From: Rhodoplanes serenus
Lineage (GTDB): Bacteria; Pseudomonadota; Alphaproteobacteria; Rhizobiales; Xanthobacteraceae
Direction: 5' to 3'
NCBI GenBank assembly: GCA_009720755.1
Contig: WNKV01000003.1
Location: forward strand, 124,001 to 188,000
DNA: 64,000 nucleotides
This document shows, piece after piece, positions 20,527 to 29,516 of the stretch. The notes below the pieces were generated by a model. The model worked only from the letters and a program-made list of their open reading frames with translations, was not told the origin of the DNA and made no database searches. The position numbers and the translations under genes were made by a program. Positions within the stretch are counted from its first letter, which is position 1. Every line of letters begins with the position of its first letter.

Positions 20527-21642
20527 TCAGGCGACGAGGCCGCGGCGCTCCAGCTCGGCGGTGGCGTGCTCGACCTGATCGATGGCGATCTCGGTCGACA
20601 GCCATTCGGCCAGCTCCACGAGCCCGGCCTCGAAATCGACCGCCGGGGCGAAGCCGAGGCGGCTGCGGCTCTTGGTCAGATCGGCGAAGCAGTGGCGGAT
20701 GTCGCCGGTGCGATACTTGCCGGTGACGTGGGGGGCGAGATCGGCGGCGCCCATCACGCGGGCGAGGTCGTGGGCGACCGACTCGATGGAGCGGCTGGCG
20801 CCGGAGCCGACGTTGAAGGTCTCGCCGGCGCCGGTGTCGGTGGTCAGCGCCAGCCAGCAGGCTTGCGCGACGTCGCGCACATGCACGAAGTCGCGGCGCT
20901 GGCGGCCATCCTCGAAGACGAGCGGCGGGCGCCGGTTGAGCAGACGCGCCGCGAAGATCGCCAGCACGCCGGTGTAGGGGTTGGAGAGCGCCTGATGCGG
21001 CCCGAACACGTTGAAGAACCGCAACGCCACGGTCGGGATGCGATAGGCCCGCCCGGTGATCAGGCTCATCCGCTCCTGCACGTACTTGTTCAGAGCATAG
21101 ATCGAGTTGAGGGCGGGGTGCTTGGTCTCAGGGGTGGGCACCGCCTCCAGCGGCTCGCCGTCGGCGTCCTCGGGCTCCCAGCGGCCGTGGCGAAGCTGAT
21201 CGGCGCTGCGCTCGGCCGGCTCCACCAGCGTTCCGTCGGCGCGCTGCGCCAGGCCCTCGCCATAGATGCTCATCGACGAGGCGACCACCAGCCGCTGCAC
21301 CGGATGGCGCAGCAGCGCCTCCATCAGCACCGCGGTGCCGAGATCGTTGGTGTTGGTGTAGGCGGCGATCTCGTACATGCTCTGGCCGACGCCGACCGCG
21401 GCGGCGAGATGGATCACCGCATCGCAGCCGTTCAGCACGGTCGCCAAGGTCTCGCGGTCGCGCACGTCGCCGACCGTCAAATGCGCCTCGCGCGAGAGGT
21501 AGCGAGGCTTGGTCTCGCCGCCGTGCACCTGCGGGTCGAGATTGTCCAGCACCCGGACCTCGCAGCCGTGCTCGAGCAGCAGATCGGTGACGTGAGACCC
21601 GATGAATCCCGCCCCGCCGGTTACCAACACGCGCCGCGCCAT
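20527..21642 (-). CDS. NAD-dependent sugar epimerase (dTDP-rhamnose 4-epimerase-like)
   Basis: 371-residue extended SDR. TGGAGFIGSH at residues 8-17, SSMSIYGEG at 122-130 and YALNK (Tyr182, Lys186). The long insert between Ser and Tyr (about 50 residues, with a PETKHPALNSIYALNK context) is typical of the WbiB/dTDP-L-rhamnose 4-epimerase subgroup, which interconverts nucleotide-bound sugars. A GGGAGG ribosome-binding site precedes the ATG. The exact nucleotide sugar is inferred, not shown. Confidence 0.85.
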   Translation of the reverse strand: MARRVLVTGGAGFIGSHVTDLLLEHGCEVRVLDNLDPQVHGGETKPRYLSREAHLTVGDVRDRETLATVLNGCDAVIHLAAAVGVGQSMYEIAAYTNTNDLGTAVLMEALLRHPVQRLVVASSMSIYGEGLAQRADGTLVEPAERSADQLRHGRWEPEDADGEPLEAVPTPETKHPALNSIYALNKYVQERMSLITGRAYRIPTVALRFFNVFGPHQALSNPYTGVLAIFAARLLNRRPPLVFEDGRQRRDFVHVRDVAQACWLALTTDTGAGETFNVGSGASRSIESVAHDLARVMGAADLAPHVTGKYRTGDIRHCFADLTKSRSRLGFAPAVDFEAGLVELAEWLSTEIAIDQVEHATAELERRGLVA

Positions 21643-21745
21643 CGTGCCTCCCTTTCGCTGTCGCTGTCCTGGTGCGAACGCGACGCGAAAAGGATTGTTC
21701 CTGCCGATGGTGCGGCCACACCGAACTGATCAGATCGGGCGCCGC

Positions 21746-22975
21746 TCACGCGGCGGCGGTCGGTGTCGCCGCAGGCATTCCGGTGAGGGCGAGGTGTCGC
21801 GCCACCAGCGCGGCCATCGCCGCGAAGGAGGGCAGGCGGCCGAGCGGTGCCGCCATGCCGCCGCCGCGGATCAGCACCGGCACCTGCTCGCGCGTGTGGT
21901 CGGTGCCGGGCCAGGTCGGATCGCAGCCGTGATCGGCGGTGACGACGAGGAGATCGTCCGGACGGAGCAGGGCGGTCAGCTCCGGCAGGCGGCGGTCGAA
22001 GGCTTCGAGCGCGGCCGCGTAGCCGGCGACATCGCGGCGGTGGCCGTGGAGCTGATCGAAGTCGATGAAGTTGGCGAACAGGAGGCCATTGTCGGCAAGC
22101 GCACCGATGCCCTCGCGGGTGCGGTCGAACAGGGCGTCGTTGCCGCTCGCCGGCCACTCTCGGCCGGTGCCCCGGTGGGCGAAGATGTCGCCGATCTTGC
22201 CGATCGTGATCACGTCACGCCCGGCTGCCGTCGCGGCATCCAGAATGGTGGCGTCGGGCGGCGGCACCGCGAAGTCCTTGCGATGGGCGGTGCGCACGAA
22301 GCCGCCGTGGACGGTGCCGTCGAACGGACGCGCGATGACGCGGCCGATGCGCAACGGATCGATCAGACGTCGCGCCACCCGACACACCGCGTACAAGCGG
22401 TCGAGCCCGAAACTCTCCTCGTGCGCCGCGATCTGGAACACGCTGTCGGCCGAGGTGTAGCAGATCGGCTTTCCGGTGCGGATATGCTCGGCGCCGAGCG
22501 CCGTCACGATCTCGGTGCCCGACGCATGGCAGTCGCCGAGGATGCCGGGAATGTCGGCCTCCCGACACAGGGCGGCGACGAGATCGGGGGGAAAGCACGG
22601 CGTGGTGCGGGGGAAATAGCCCCAGTCGAAGCGCACCGGGCAGCCGGCGATCTCCCAATGGCCGGAGGGCGTGTCCTTGCCGCGCGAGATCTCGGCGGCG
22701 CAGCCATAGACGGCCGCCGAGGCGTCGCCATCCGGGCGGGCGAGGCCCGGCGGCACCCGCCCGGTGGCGAGCCGGCAGGCGTCGCCGAGACCGAGCCGGA
22801 CGAGGTTCGGCAGTGTGAGCGGTCCCGCCCGCAGGCCGGCGCGGTCGGCGAGGCCGCGGGCGCAGGCCTCGGCGATGTGGCCGATCGTGTCGGCGCCCGC
22901 ATCGCCGTAACTCGCCGCGTCCGGCGCGCCGCCGATGCCGACCGAGTCGAGGACGAGCAGAAAGGCGCGGGCCAT
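21746..22975 (-). CDS. deoB: phosphopentomutase
   Basis: 409 residues, normal for DeoB, which interconverts ribose-1-phosphate (or deoxyribose-1-phosphate) and ribose-5-phosphate. N-terminal [17 protein letters not shown] with the metal-binding Asp, the phosphorylated threonine in [10 protein letters not shown] (Thr102), and C-terminal metal ligands in [11 protein letters not shown] and [18 protein letters not shown] are all present. Usually part of nucleoside salvage (deoCABD). Here it sits among sugar-modifying genes, so it may make an activated pentose for the cluster or just be a housekeeping neighbour. Arginine-rich codons upstream of 22975 are not part of it. Confidence 0.9.
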   Translation of the reverse strand: MARAFLLVLDSVGIGGAPDAASYGDAGADTIGHIAEACARGLADRAGLRAGPLTLPNLVRLGLGDACRLATGRVPPGLARPDGDASAAVYGCAAEISRGKDTPSGHWEIAGCPVRFDWGYFPRTTPCFPPDLVAALCREADIPGILGDCHASGTEIVTALGAEHIRTGKPICYTSADSVFQIAAHEESFGLDRLYAVCRVARRLIDPLRIGRVIARPFDGTVHGGFVRTAHRKDFAVPPPDATILDAATAAGRDVITIGKIGDIFAHRGTGREWPASGNDALFDRTREGIGALADNGLLFANFIDFDQLHGHRRDVAGYAAALEAFDRRLPELTALLRPDDLLVVTADHGCDPTWPGTDHTREQVPVLIRGGGMAAPLGRLPSFAAMAALVARHLALTGMPAATPTAAA

Positions 22976-23085
22976 GCGGGTCGGCTCCGGTGGCGACACA
23001 GGGTGCGACGGCGGTCGGCACAGTCCGACCGTCGTGACGAGAACGCGCCGGGCGCGGTTCGGTGCGTCGACGTCGTGCGCGATCT

Positions 23086-24027
23086 CTACACGAACGCGCC
23101 GGCCCGGTGCAGCAGGAAGGCGGCGCCGTCCCAGCCGCGGAACGGGTGGCTGCCGTTCACCCGCACCGCCAGCCCGCTGCGTTCGGCGAGTGACGCGACC
23201 GCGGCGCGGTCGGTGGCGATGTCGCCCCCGTAGGACCAGTTCAGCGCGACGAGGCTGCCGCCCGGCCGCAGCACCCGAAACGCCTCGACGACGTGGCGCT
23301 CGGCGACGCCGGCCGCCACCAGATACGGCATGGTATCGACGGCGAGCACCAGATCGAAGGTCTCGTCCCGGAACGGGGCGAGGTCGCGCCCGCCGGTGCG
23401 CAGCACGGCGACGTTGCGATGATCGCGGCTGCGGGCGCGGGCGGTGCGCGCCATCACGGCCGACACCTCGGTGCCGACGATCAGCGCCACCCGCGGTGCC
23501 AGCGCCACCAGGAAGCGGCCGATGCCGCAGCCGAGATCGAGCACCCGGCGTTCGGCGCCGAGGAGGCCCTGGGCGGCCAGCCAGGCGACGATCTCGTCGG
23601 TGACGGCGTCGAGCAGGGCCGGGCGGCCGAGCGAATAGAGCGCGACACTCGCCTCCGGGGAGCGGGCGCCGGCGCGGTCGAACACGGCGGCCCAGTGGGC
23701 GACGGCGTCGTCGCCCGAGACGGGGGCAGAGGGCGGCGCCTCGTGGGCGTCGAGCACGGCCGCGACCGCGTCGAGCGCCTCCGGCGCCTCGGCGAGCAGC
23801 CGCGCTGCGCCGCGCAGCCGCTCCGTCTCGGCCCGGGCCCCGGTAGCGGCGAGCCGGGCCGACGCGGTGGCGATCGCCTCGGCGGCCTCGTCGGCCGCGA
23901 GCCCCGCCATGACGAGCCAGGTCAGCGCCACGGCGGGCGGCAGGGTGCCGTCGGCACAGCGGGCGATCGCCGCGCGGGCGCGCGGCGGCAGCCCACCGGG
24001 CAGTCCGGTCCGGCGGTCGGCGCTCAC
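23086..24027 (-). CDS. class I SAM-dependent methyltransferase with N-terminal extension
   Basis: 313 residues. The first 110 are an alanine-rich helical extension without a recognised domain. The Rossmann methyltransferase follows with motif [12 protein letters not shown] and [13 protein letters not shown] as motif II/post-II. The acceptor is unknown. Its ATG overlaps the stop of the acetyltransferase-like gene by 4 nt. Confidence 0.85.
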   Translation of the reverse strand: MSADRRTGLPGGLPPRARAAIARCADGTLPPAVALTWLVMAGLAADEAAEAIATASARLAATGARAETERLRGAARLLAEAPEALDAVAAVLDAHEAPPSAPVSGDDAVAHWAAVFDRAGARSPEASVALYSLGRPALLDAVTDEIVAWLAAQGLLGAERRVLDLGCGIGRFLVALAPRVALIVGTEVSAVMARTARARSRDHRNVAVLRTGGRDLAPFRDETFDLVLAVDTMPYLVAAGVAERHVVEAFRVLRPGGSLVALNWSYGGDIATDRAAVASLAERSGLAVRVNGSHPFRGWDGAAFLLHRAGAFV

Positions 24028-25055
24028 GCCTGCGTCTCCGTGCGGCGGAACAGGCGGCGTCGGCTGTGGGTGACCACGGCGCCCCAGCCGCGCTTGTAGG
24101 GCTCGTCGCCGCGCAGGAAATGGAACTCGCGGACACCCGCCCGGGCGGCATCCTCCAGGGCGGCGGCGAACAGGAGCGTTCCCGGGCTCTCATACGCGAA
24201 GGCGGCGTCGAAGCCGGCCAGATAGGCGTAACGGCGGTGGCAATCGACGAGCTGAACCATCACCGCCGCCACGGCGCCCGCGATGATGACGGCGTCGAGA
24301 CGGACGAGGCCGGCGGCGAGGAGGCCGGGCAGCGCCCGCTCGTGAAAGTCCCGCACCCGCGCATCGGCGAACACGCCGGGCTCGCCGCGGGCCGTCCACC
24401 GCGCCTGATGCAGCGTGATCAACGCGGAGAGTAGGCGCCCGGCCTCGTCACGGTCGTGGGCCGTGACGATCTCGACCGCACCGCGGCGGCTCGCCCGGTT
24501 GCGGTCCATGCGGATGGCGCGGCGCTTGCGGGGCGGCAGCGCCGCGGCGATGTCGTCGGCGCCGGCCGGCAGCGCCAGCACCGGGCAGGGCGCTGCCTCG
24601 TCTACCGTTTCGGTGCAGCCGGGCGGCACGGGCAAGGTGATGGCGGCCGCGCCGGGAGCGAGGTCGGTCAGCTCCCATTCGTCCCAGTCGCGATCGGCCG
24701 CGGCGGCGCCGACCAGCCGCGCGGCGGCGTCCGGCGTGTCGGGATCGATCAGCACGTCGAGATAGTCGGTGGTGCCGAGCCCGATCGGCAGCAGGCGCCG
24801 CGGGGCGTGGCCCTCCGGCCGCGCCTCGGCCGGCGTTTCGCGATAGAGCGGCGCCAGCGCCACCAGCCGGTCGCCGCGGTGGACCGTGACGACGCGCAGC
24901 CTGCCGGGCGCGAAGCTGTCCCACCACGGCAGCAGCCAGGCGGGAGACTGGAACGGCGTTGCGGAGGGTGAGCGCCGCCACAAGTCCGCCCAGGCGGGCG
25001 CGAGGGCCGCGACGGCGTCTCGCTCGCGCAGCACCGTGGTGGCGAGGGTGCTCAT
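24024..25055 (-). CDS. GNAT-superfamily (BioF2/CelD-like) acyltransferase
   Basis: 343 residues with two GNAT-like halves, as in the Acetyltransf_6 (BioF2/CelD/FemAB-like) family. Markers are [16 protein letters not shown] at the start, [14 protein letters not shown] in the middle, and the C-terminal [35 protein letters not shown] segment (here split: [14 protein letters not shown], then [13 protein letters not shown]) typical of this family. Members acylate amino groups of sugars or lipids using acyl-CoA or aminoacyl donors. Placed one gene from the PIG-L deacetylase, it could re-acylate an amine freed by that enzyme. 4-nt overlaps at both ends. Confidence 0.85.
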   Translation of the reverse strand: MSTLATTVLRERDAVAALAPAWADLWRRSPSATPFQSPAWLLPWWDSFAPGRLRVVTVHRGDRLVALAPLYRETPAEARPEGHAPRRLLPIGLGTTDYLDVLIDPDTPDAAARLVGAAAADRDWDEWELTDLAPGAAAITLPVPPGCTETVDEAAPCPVLALPAGADDIAAALPPRKRRAIRMDRNRASRRGAVEIVTAHDRDEAGRLLSALITLHQARWTARGEPGVFADARVRDFHERALPGLLAAGLVRLDAVIIAGAVAAVMVQLVDCHRRYAYLAGFDAAFAYESPGTLLFAAALEDAARAGVREFHFLRGDEPYKRGWGAVVTHSRRRLFRRTETQA

Positions 25056-26116
25056 GCGGCGGCTCCGGGCCGCGCTTCGATACCCGCCAGGCAGCGGTAG
25101 AGCGACAGATAGGCGTCGGTCATCGTCGCGAGGGCGAAGCGCCGCTCCGCCACCGCCCGGCAGGCGTCGCGGTCGAGGGCGTCGCAGTGGGGAATGGCGT
25201 CGGCCATCGCGGCGTCGTCGTCGACCAGGAAGCCGGTGATGCCCTCGTCGATCGCCTCGGCGAGTGCCCCGGTGGCGAAGCCCACCACCGGCGTGCCGGC
25301 GGCGAGCGCCTCGCGGGCGACCAGCGAGCTGGTCTCGGGGGCGAGCGACGGCACCAGCAGGCAGCGCGCCGCGGCGAGCAGGCGGCGCTTGCGGGGGAAG
25401 CCCACCGGACCGAGGAAGCGCCGGCGGGCGTCGAGCCGTGGCCGCACCTCCTCGTCGAAATAGCGGCGGTGCGCCGTGTACGGAAACGTCTCGCCGGCGA
25501 TCAGCAGCGGCACGTCGGCGCGCCGCGCCGCATCGAGGGCGAGATGCACGCCTTTCTCGGGGCAGATGCGGGCGAGCATCAGGGCGTAGCCGCAGCGTCG
25601 CCGCCCCGGCGCGAAGCGGTCGACCGCGACGCCGTTCTCGATCACCGCGAGACGCCCGGCGAGGTCGGGCCGGGTGGCGCGCTGGCTCGCCGAGACGCAG
25701 ACGAGATGCGTGCCGGGCCGCGGCATGAGCGCCGCCTCGGCGTACCACGCCAGCGGCAGATGCAGGGTCGCCACCACGGGAGGACTGTTCGGCGGGCCGG
25801 CCGGCCGATAGTGGTCGAAGTCGACGCCGTGCAGGTGGAGGAGATCGATCCGCCGCGAGCGCAGCACCGCCGTGATCCGATCCGCCGCGGCCCGTCGTCC
25901 GCGCGCCACAGCGTCGTCGTCGAGGAGATCGCCGATCGGCGGCAGCGCCATCAGCTCGCCTGCGACCTGCGAGCCCGCGGCCGCGATGACGATCGAGCGA
26001 TGGCCGGCGGCGATCAGGGCGGCGTCGAGGGCATGCAGCACCTGCTCGGCGCCGCCGACCGCGTCGGGACCGACCGGGGCGAAGGGATAGGCGACCGAGA
26101 GCACCGTGAGCGGCAT
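25052..26116 (-). CDS. GT4-family glycosyltransferase
   Basis: 354 residues from the ATG at 26116. Starts LTVLSVAYPFAPVGPDAVGGAEQ, with the GGAE acceptor loop of GT4. The catalytic half has LARICPEKGVHLALDA and VPSLAPETSSLVAREALAAG, the E-x7-E donor motif. Located between the PIG-L deacetylase and the acyltransferase. In mycothiol synthesis the analogous GT4 enzyme MshA glycosylates inositol phosphate; sequence alone does not establish that role here. Confidence 0.88.
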   Translation of the reverse strand: MPLTVLSVAYPFAPVGPDAVGGAEQVLHALDAALIAAGHRSIVIAAAGSQVAGELMALPPIGDLLDDDAVARGRRAAADRITAVLRSRRIDLLHLHGVDFDHYRPAGPPNSPPVVATLHLPLAWYAEAALMPRPGTHLVCVSASQRATRPDLAGRLAVIENGVAVDRFAPGRRRCGYALMLARICPEKGVHLALDAARRADVPLLIAGETFPYTAHRRYFDEEVRPRLDARRRFLGPVGFPRKRRLLAAARCLLVPSLAPETSSLVAREALAAGTPVVGFATGALAEAIDEGITGFLVDDDAAMADAIPHCDALDRDACRAVAERRFALATMTDAYLSLYRCLAGIEARPGAAA

Positions 26117-26127
26117 GGTGCTCCGCC

Positions 26128-26991
26128 TCACAACACCGGACCGACACCGAGGAACCGGCAGGCGAGCCGGGCGAGCCCCTGCCAGCGGGGGCCGGTCATG
26201 CCCCAATCGTGCTGCTCGTAGATCAGCCGGCCACTGTTCGGCAGCGCGGTCAGATCGGCCGGCACCGCCTTGCGGAATCGCTCGGCGATCAATGGGAAGG
26301 AGGCGAGGGTGCGCTGCTGCGTGGCGTGGGCGGCCAGCATGCGGCGCTTGCGGGCGATGTCGTCGTCGTCGAGCCGCAGCTCGACCACCCGGCTCTGCGG
26401 GTCGGGCGCGAAGGACTGGTGCAGCCAGCCCGACAGGCCGAGCCGGTACAGCGGCATCTCGATCACCGCAACACCGTCGTCGCCGCCGAGCGCGGCCGCG
26501 GCCCGCACCGCGAACGCGACGGCGTCGTGATCCGGATGGCCACCCTCGAACGCATGGGTGAGCACCACGCGGGTGCCGGCCTCGGTGAACAGGGCGGCGA
26601 GCCGGCGGGCGAGCGCCGGCATCTGCAACGCGACCTCCTGATCGAACAGGCCGAGCCGTGTCACCTGCGCCTCGGCGACCCCGGCCAGCGCGAGCGCTTC
26701 GACCAGCTCGCGGCGGCGTGCTTCCGCATAGGCGGCCGGGCTCTCGAAACCGTGCTCGGCGGCAGCCTCGGCGCGCCGCGGCGCACCGTCGGTCGCCATC
26801 ACGACGCGAGTGCCGGAGAGGCGCGGAAGCAGCGCCCCGCAGGTGAGCGTCTCGTCGTCGGGATGCGCCACCACCAGGGCGACGTGGCTCGCGTCGATGG
26901 ACGCGCGGTCCGCCTCGGCGAGCGCCGCCAGCAGCGCGTCGGCGATCGTGGTGCCGTGGTCCGGCGTGCTGGTCGGAGCGGCGGCGCTCAT
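26128..26991 (-). CDS. PIG-L/LmbE-family deacetylase
   Basis: 287 residues. Zinc site AHPDDE (His43, Asp46) and GGHPDHD (His152, His155), as in MshB, BshB and GlcNAc-PI deacetylase. These enzymes remove an acetyl group from N-acetylglucosamine linked to inositol, malate or a lipid. About 30 extra residues precede the fold. Its ATG overlaps the stop of the glycoside-hydrolase-like gene (26988/26991). With inositol phosphate synthase in the same cluster, a GlcNAc-inositol-like substrate is a reasonable guess, not evidence. Confidence 0.92.
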   Translation of the reverse strand: MSAAAPTSTPDHGTTIADALLAALAEADRASIDASHVALVVAHPDDETLTCGALLPRLSGTRVVMATDGAPRRAEAAAEHGFESPAAYAEARRRELVEALALAGVAEAQVTRLGLFDQEVALQMPALARRLAALFTEAGTRVVLTHAFEGGHPDHDAVAFAVRAAAALGGDDGVAVIEMPLYRLGLSGWLHQSFAPDPQSRVVELRLDDDDIARKRRMLAAHATQQRTLASFPLIAERFRKAVPADLTALPNSGRLIYEQHDWGMTGPRWQGLARLACRFLGVGPVL

Positions 26992-27911
26992 TCGGCCGGA
27001 CAAGCGACGGGCGGCGCGGCGCGGTGATGGGCGTAGCGGTCCACCATGGCGGCGCAGAAATCCGCGAAGATGCGCGGGTCGCGCGGCGGGCTGGTGTGAT
27101 GCGGCGCGATGCCGAGATGCTCCGGCGTGAAGCAGAACGTCACCGTCACGTCGAACTCGGCGAGGGCGTCCATCTGGCGGTCGAACCAGGCGAGCGCGTT
27201 CGGGCGAAAGCTGTCGGCCCACGACAGTCCGGTGCGCAGATAGGTGACACCGAGCCGCTTCATCCAGCGCACCGCCTCGTCCAGCCGATGATCCTCGAAG
27301 TGGAACCACTGGCACAGGCCGAGTGTCGGCGTGTGGCGGGCAAACGTCTCCAGCGCCAGCTTCGGTGTGCCATCCTCGCGCAAGAGTCCCATGTCGAAGT
27401 GGCGGTAGTAGGACGAGCCCTCGGCCTCCTTGTGGCGGGTGGTCGCGGGCCAGGCGCGCGGCAGGTCGTAGAGGCTGTACCAGTGGATGCGCGGGGCGCG
27501 GCCGGCGAGCAGCGCCGCGGTGCGCTCGACGCCGAACACCTGCACCTCCTCGGCCCCGAAGCTCGACACGCCGACCTCGGACACCCACAGGGGCCGATCC
27601 GTGACGGCGCGGATCTCGTCGAGCTTCTGCGGCCAGTCGTGGATGCGCCACAGGTTCCAGTCGAGCGGGAAGCCGTGCACCGCGACGACATCGACATGGT
27701 CGAGCACGCCGCGTCCCGCCATGTTGACGATGAACGACGGGTCGATGGGCGAGATGCCGCCGAGCACCCGCGGAAGCGACGGGTCGACCGCCGCGATCGC
27801 CTTGCCGGCCAGGATCGCCATCTCGGCGAACCGGCTCCAATCGGGATCGATCTCCGGGTCCCAGTGCGACTTGTTGTTGGGCTCGTTCCAGAGCATCACG
27901 GCTTCGATCAT
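26988..27911 (-). CDS. glycoside-hydrolase (beta-xylosidase-like) TIM barrel, apparently circularly permuted
   Basis: 307 residues with clan GH-A motifs: acid/base Glu10 in MLWNEPN and nucleophile Glu112 in LWVSEVG. The order is odd. The protein begins at the strand-4 NEP motif with only nine residues before it. The sequence that normally forms the first three strands (MKRLGVTYLRTGLSWAD; FDVTVTFCFTPEHLG; DPRIFADFCAAMVDRYA) lies at the C-terminus, after the strand-8 segment HWYSLYDLP...GTPKLALE. I infer a circular permutation joining helix 3 and strand 4. 4-nt overlaps on both sides confirm the start and show the gene is not a fragment. It may trim or transfer a glycosyl unit of the cluster's product. 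Confidence 0.8.
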   Translation of the reverse strand: MIEAVMLWNEPNNKSHWDPEIDPDWSRFAEMAILAGKAIAAVDPSLPRVLGGISPIDPSFIVNMAGRGVLDHVDVVAVHGFPLDWNLWRIHDWPQKLDEIRAVTDRPLWVSEVGVSSFGAEEVQVFGVERTAALLAGRAPRIHWYSLYDLPRAWPATTRHKEAEGSSYYRHFDMGLLREDGTPKLALETFARHTPTLGLCQWFHFEDHRLDEAVRWMKRLGVTYLRTGLSWADSFRPNALAWFDRQMDALAEFDVTVTFCFTPEHLGIAPHHTSPPRDPRIFADFCAAMVDRYAHHRAAPPVACPAE

Positions 27912-28723
27912 GGCTGCTCCGGCATGGTGACAGTGGGGCGCTCGGCGGCGACGGCGGGATCGGGCTCGGTGCAGCGGCACACATAGACCTCGGGCTCCGG
28001 ATGCGCCGCGATGGCGAAGCCGGCGCTGCGCAGCATCGCCTCGACGCAGGCGCGGTTCGGGACCCACCAGTTGGTCGGGTCGCCGGCGTAACGCTTCTCG
28101 ACGAAATGCAGGCGCGGGAAGTCGGGCCGGTCGAACGGCTCCGTCTGCCAGAAGTCGTAGTCCTCGGCGGTCTCGGCGACGTCCGCGCTGCCGCGCTGCA
28201 TCGACTGGAACACGAGGAGATCGCGCGCCACATGGGCACGGATCAGGTCGAGGGCGAGCAGCGGATGGCGGAGGTGATAGAGCACGCCCATGAACAGCAC
28301 GACATCGAAGGTCTCGCCGACGCGGCCGACCTCGTAGACCGAAAGACGGCGGAACTCGATGTCGGCGCCCACCACCTCGGCGGCGAAGCGGGCCTGCGCC
28401 AGGTAGTCCGGATCGGCATCGATGCCGAGCACGCGGGCGGCGCCGCGGCGCTTCATCTCGATGGCGTAGAAGCCGCCGTTGCAGCCGATGTCGAGCACGC
28501 TCTTGCCGGTCAGGTCCGCCGGCACCGCGTCGCGGAAGCCGCGCCACTTCACCGCCGGATAGTCACCGAGGAAATGATCGGGCGCGGTCTGGACGCCGGC
28601 GAGATCGAGATTGTGGAACCACGGGCCGAGCGCCGCGACGCGGGCGCGGATCTCCTCGCGCGAGAGCGCGGCGGGGGGGTGCTGATCGCGGCGCGCGGCC
28701 GCGTTGGTCGCAGGCGGTGTCAC
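27908..28723 (-). CDS. TIGR04290-type SAM-dependent methyltransferase
   Basis: 271 residues from a GTG at 28723 (GTGA overlap with the upstream gene). Strong signature: GPWFHNLDLAGVQTAPDHFL, DYPAVKWRGF, then motif I VLDIGCNGGFYAIEMKRRGA and LFMGVLYHLRHPLLALDLI. It resembles the Rta_06860 family (TIGR04290 as I recall), related to tRNA-uridine carboxymethyltransferase CmoB-like folds. Family members lie next to nucleotidyltransferase and glycosidase genes as here. The substrate is not known to me; presumably an O-methylation of the sugar product. Confidence 0.88.
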   Translation of the reverse strand: MTPPATNAAARRDQHPPAALSREEIRARVAALGPWFHNLDLAGVQTAPDHFLGDYPAVKWRGFRDAVPADLTGKSVLDIGCNGGFYAIEMKRRGAARVLGIDADPDYLAQARFAAEVVGADIEFRRLSVYEVGRVGETFDVVLFMGVLYHLRHPLLALDLIRAHVARDLLVFQSMQRGSADVAETAEDYDFWQTEPFDRPDFPRLHFVEKRYAGDPTNWWVPNRACVEAMLRSAGFAIAAHPEPEVYVCRCTEPDPAVAAERPTVTMPEQP

Positions 28724-29514
28724 GGCAGTCTCACCTCGCGGCTGTGCGGCACGCCGGCGACGCCGGGCGGCAGCGTGGTGTCATGGGGCGCGACGCCCTC
28801 GCCGAGCAGGCCGATGGCGGCGCGGTAGCCATGCACGGTGCCGACGTCCACGTAGCTGGAGCCGGCCTTGACGCCGACGGCGCTGCCGCCCTCGGCCAGC
28901 CAGGCATTCACCAGCGTGCCGATGTACTCGTCGCGGCGCTCGGGTCGTCGCCACAGTGCCGCGAGCGCGTGGAACACATGCCCCGGCATCTTGAAGGCGC
29001 CCCAGATCCAGCGCGAGCGCCCCTCGGGCTGCTTCACACGGATGGCGGTGACGCGGTCGCCGCCGTCGAGCTCGACGGCGTCGAACAGCTCCGGCCGCTC
29101 GACCGGGAACAGCAGGAAGGAGAGGCGGTCGTCGGGCAGGCTGGCGAGCGCGTCGGCCGGAAACCACACGGTGTCGGGCAAGCCGACCACCACGGTCTCG
29201 TCGGGCGCGATCAGCGGAGCCGGGCGGAACACTGCGTCGCACAGGCCGACCGGACGCGGCTGCACCATGTAGGCGATGTCGGCTGGTCCATAGGCGGCGC
29301 CGTAGTACTCCATGATGTCGGACTTGCCGGGCGAGATGACGAAGCAGATCTTGTCGGCGCCGCCGAGGATCATCCGCTCGACCAGATACTCGCTGACGGC
29401 GCACGGGCGCTCGCCGGTCTCGTGCGGGCGGCTGCCGACCGGCAGCAGCTCCTTGGAGAAGGCGAGCGGCTGGATGCGGCTGCCGCGACCGGCGGCGGGC
29501 ACGATACCCCACAT
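28720..29514 (-). CDS. sugar-phosphate nucleotidyltransferase
   Basis: 264 residues. The N-terminal nucleotide-binding signature IVPAAGRGSRIQPLAFSKEL and a GLPDTVWFP segment (Asp for the metal) match the NTP_transferase family that makes NDP-sugars from sugar-1-phosphates. GTVHGYRAAI near the end is typical of glucose-1-phosphate nucleotidyltransferases of the RmlA/GalU type. It would provide the activated sugar for the seven glycosyltransferases. Only 2 bases separate its start from the stop of the CgeB-like gene. Confidence 0.88.
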   Translation of the reverse strand: MWGIVPAAGRGSRIQPLAFSKELLPVGSRPHETGERPCAVSEYLVERMILGGADKICFVISPGKSDIMEYYGAAYGPADIAYMVQPRPVGLCDAVFRPAPLIAPDETVVVGLPDTVWFPADALASLPDDRLSFLLFPVERPELFDAVELDGGDRVTAIRVKQPEGRSRWIWGAFKMPGHVFHALAALWRRPERRDEYIGTLVNAWLAEGGSAVGVKAGSSYVDVGTVHGYRAAIGLLGEGVAPHDTTLPPGVAGVPHSREVRLP

Positions 29515-29516
29515 GT

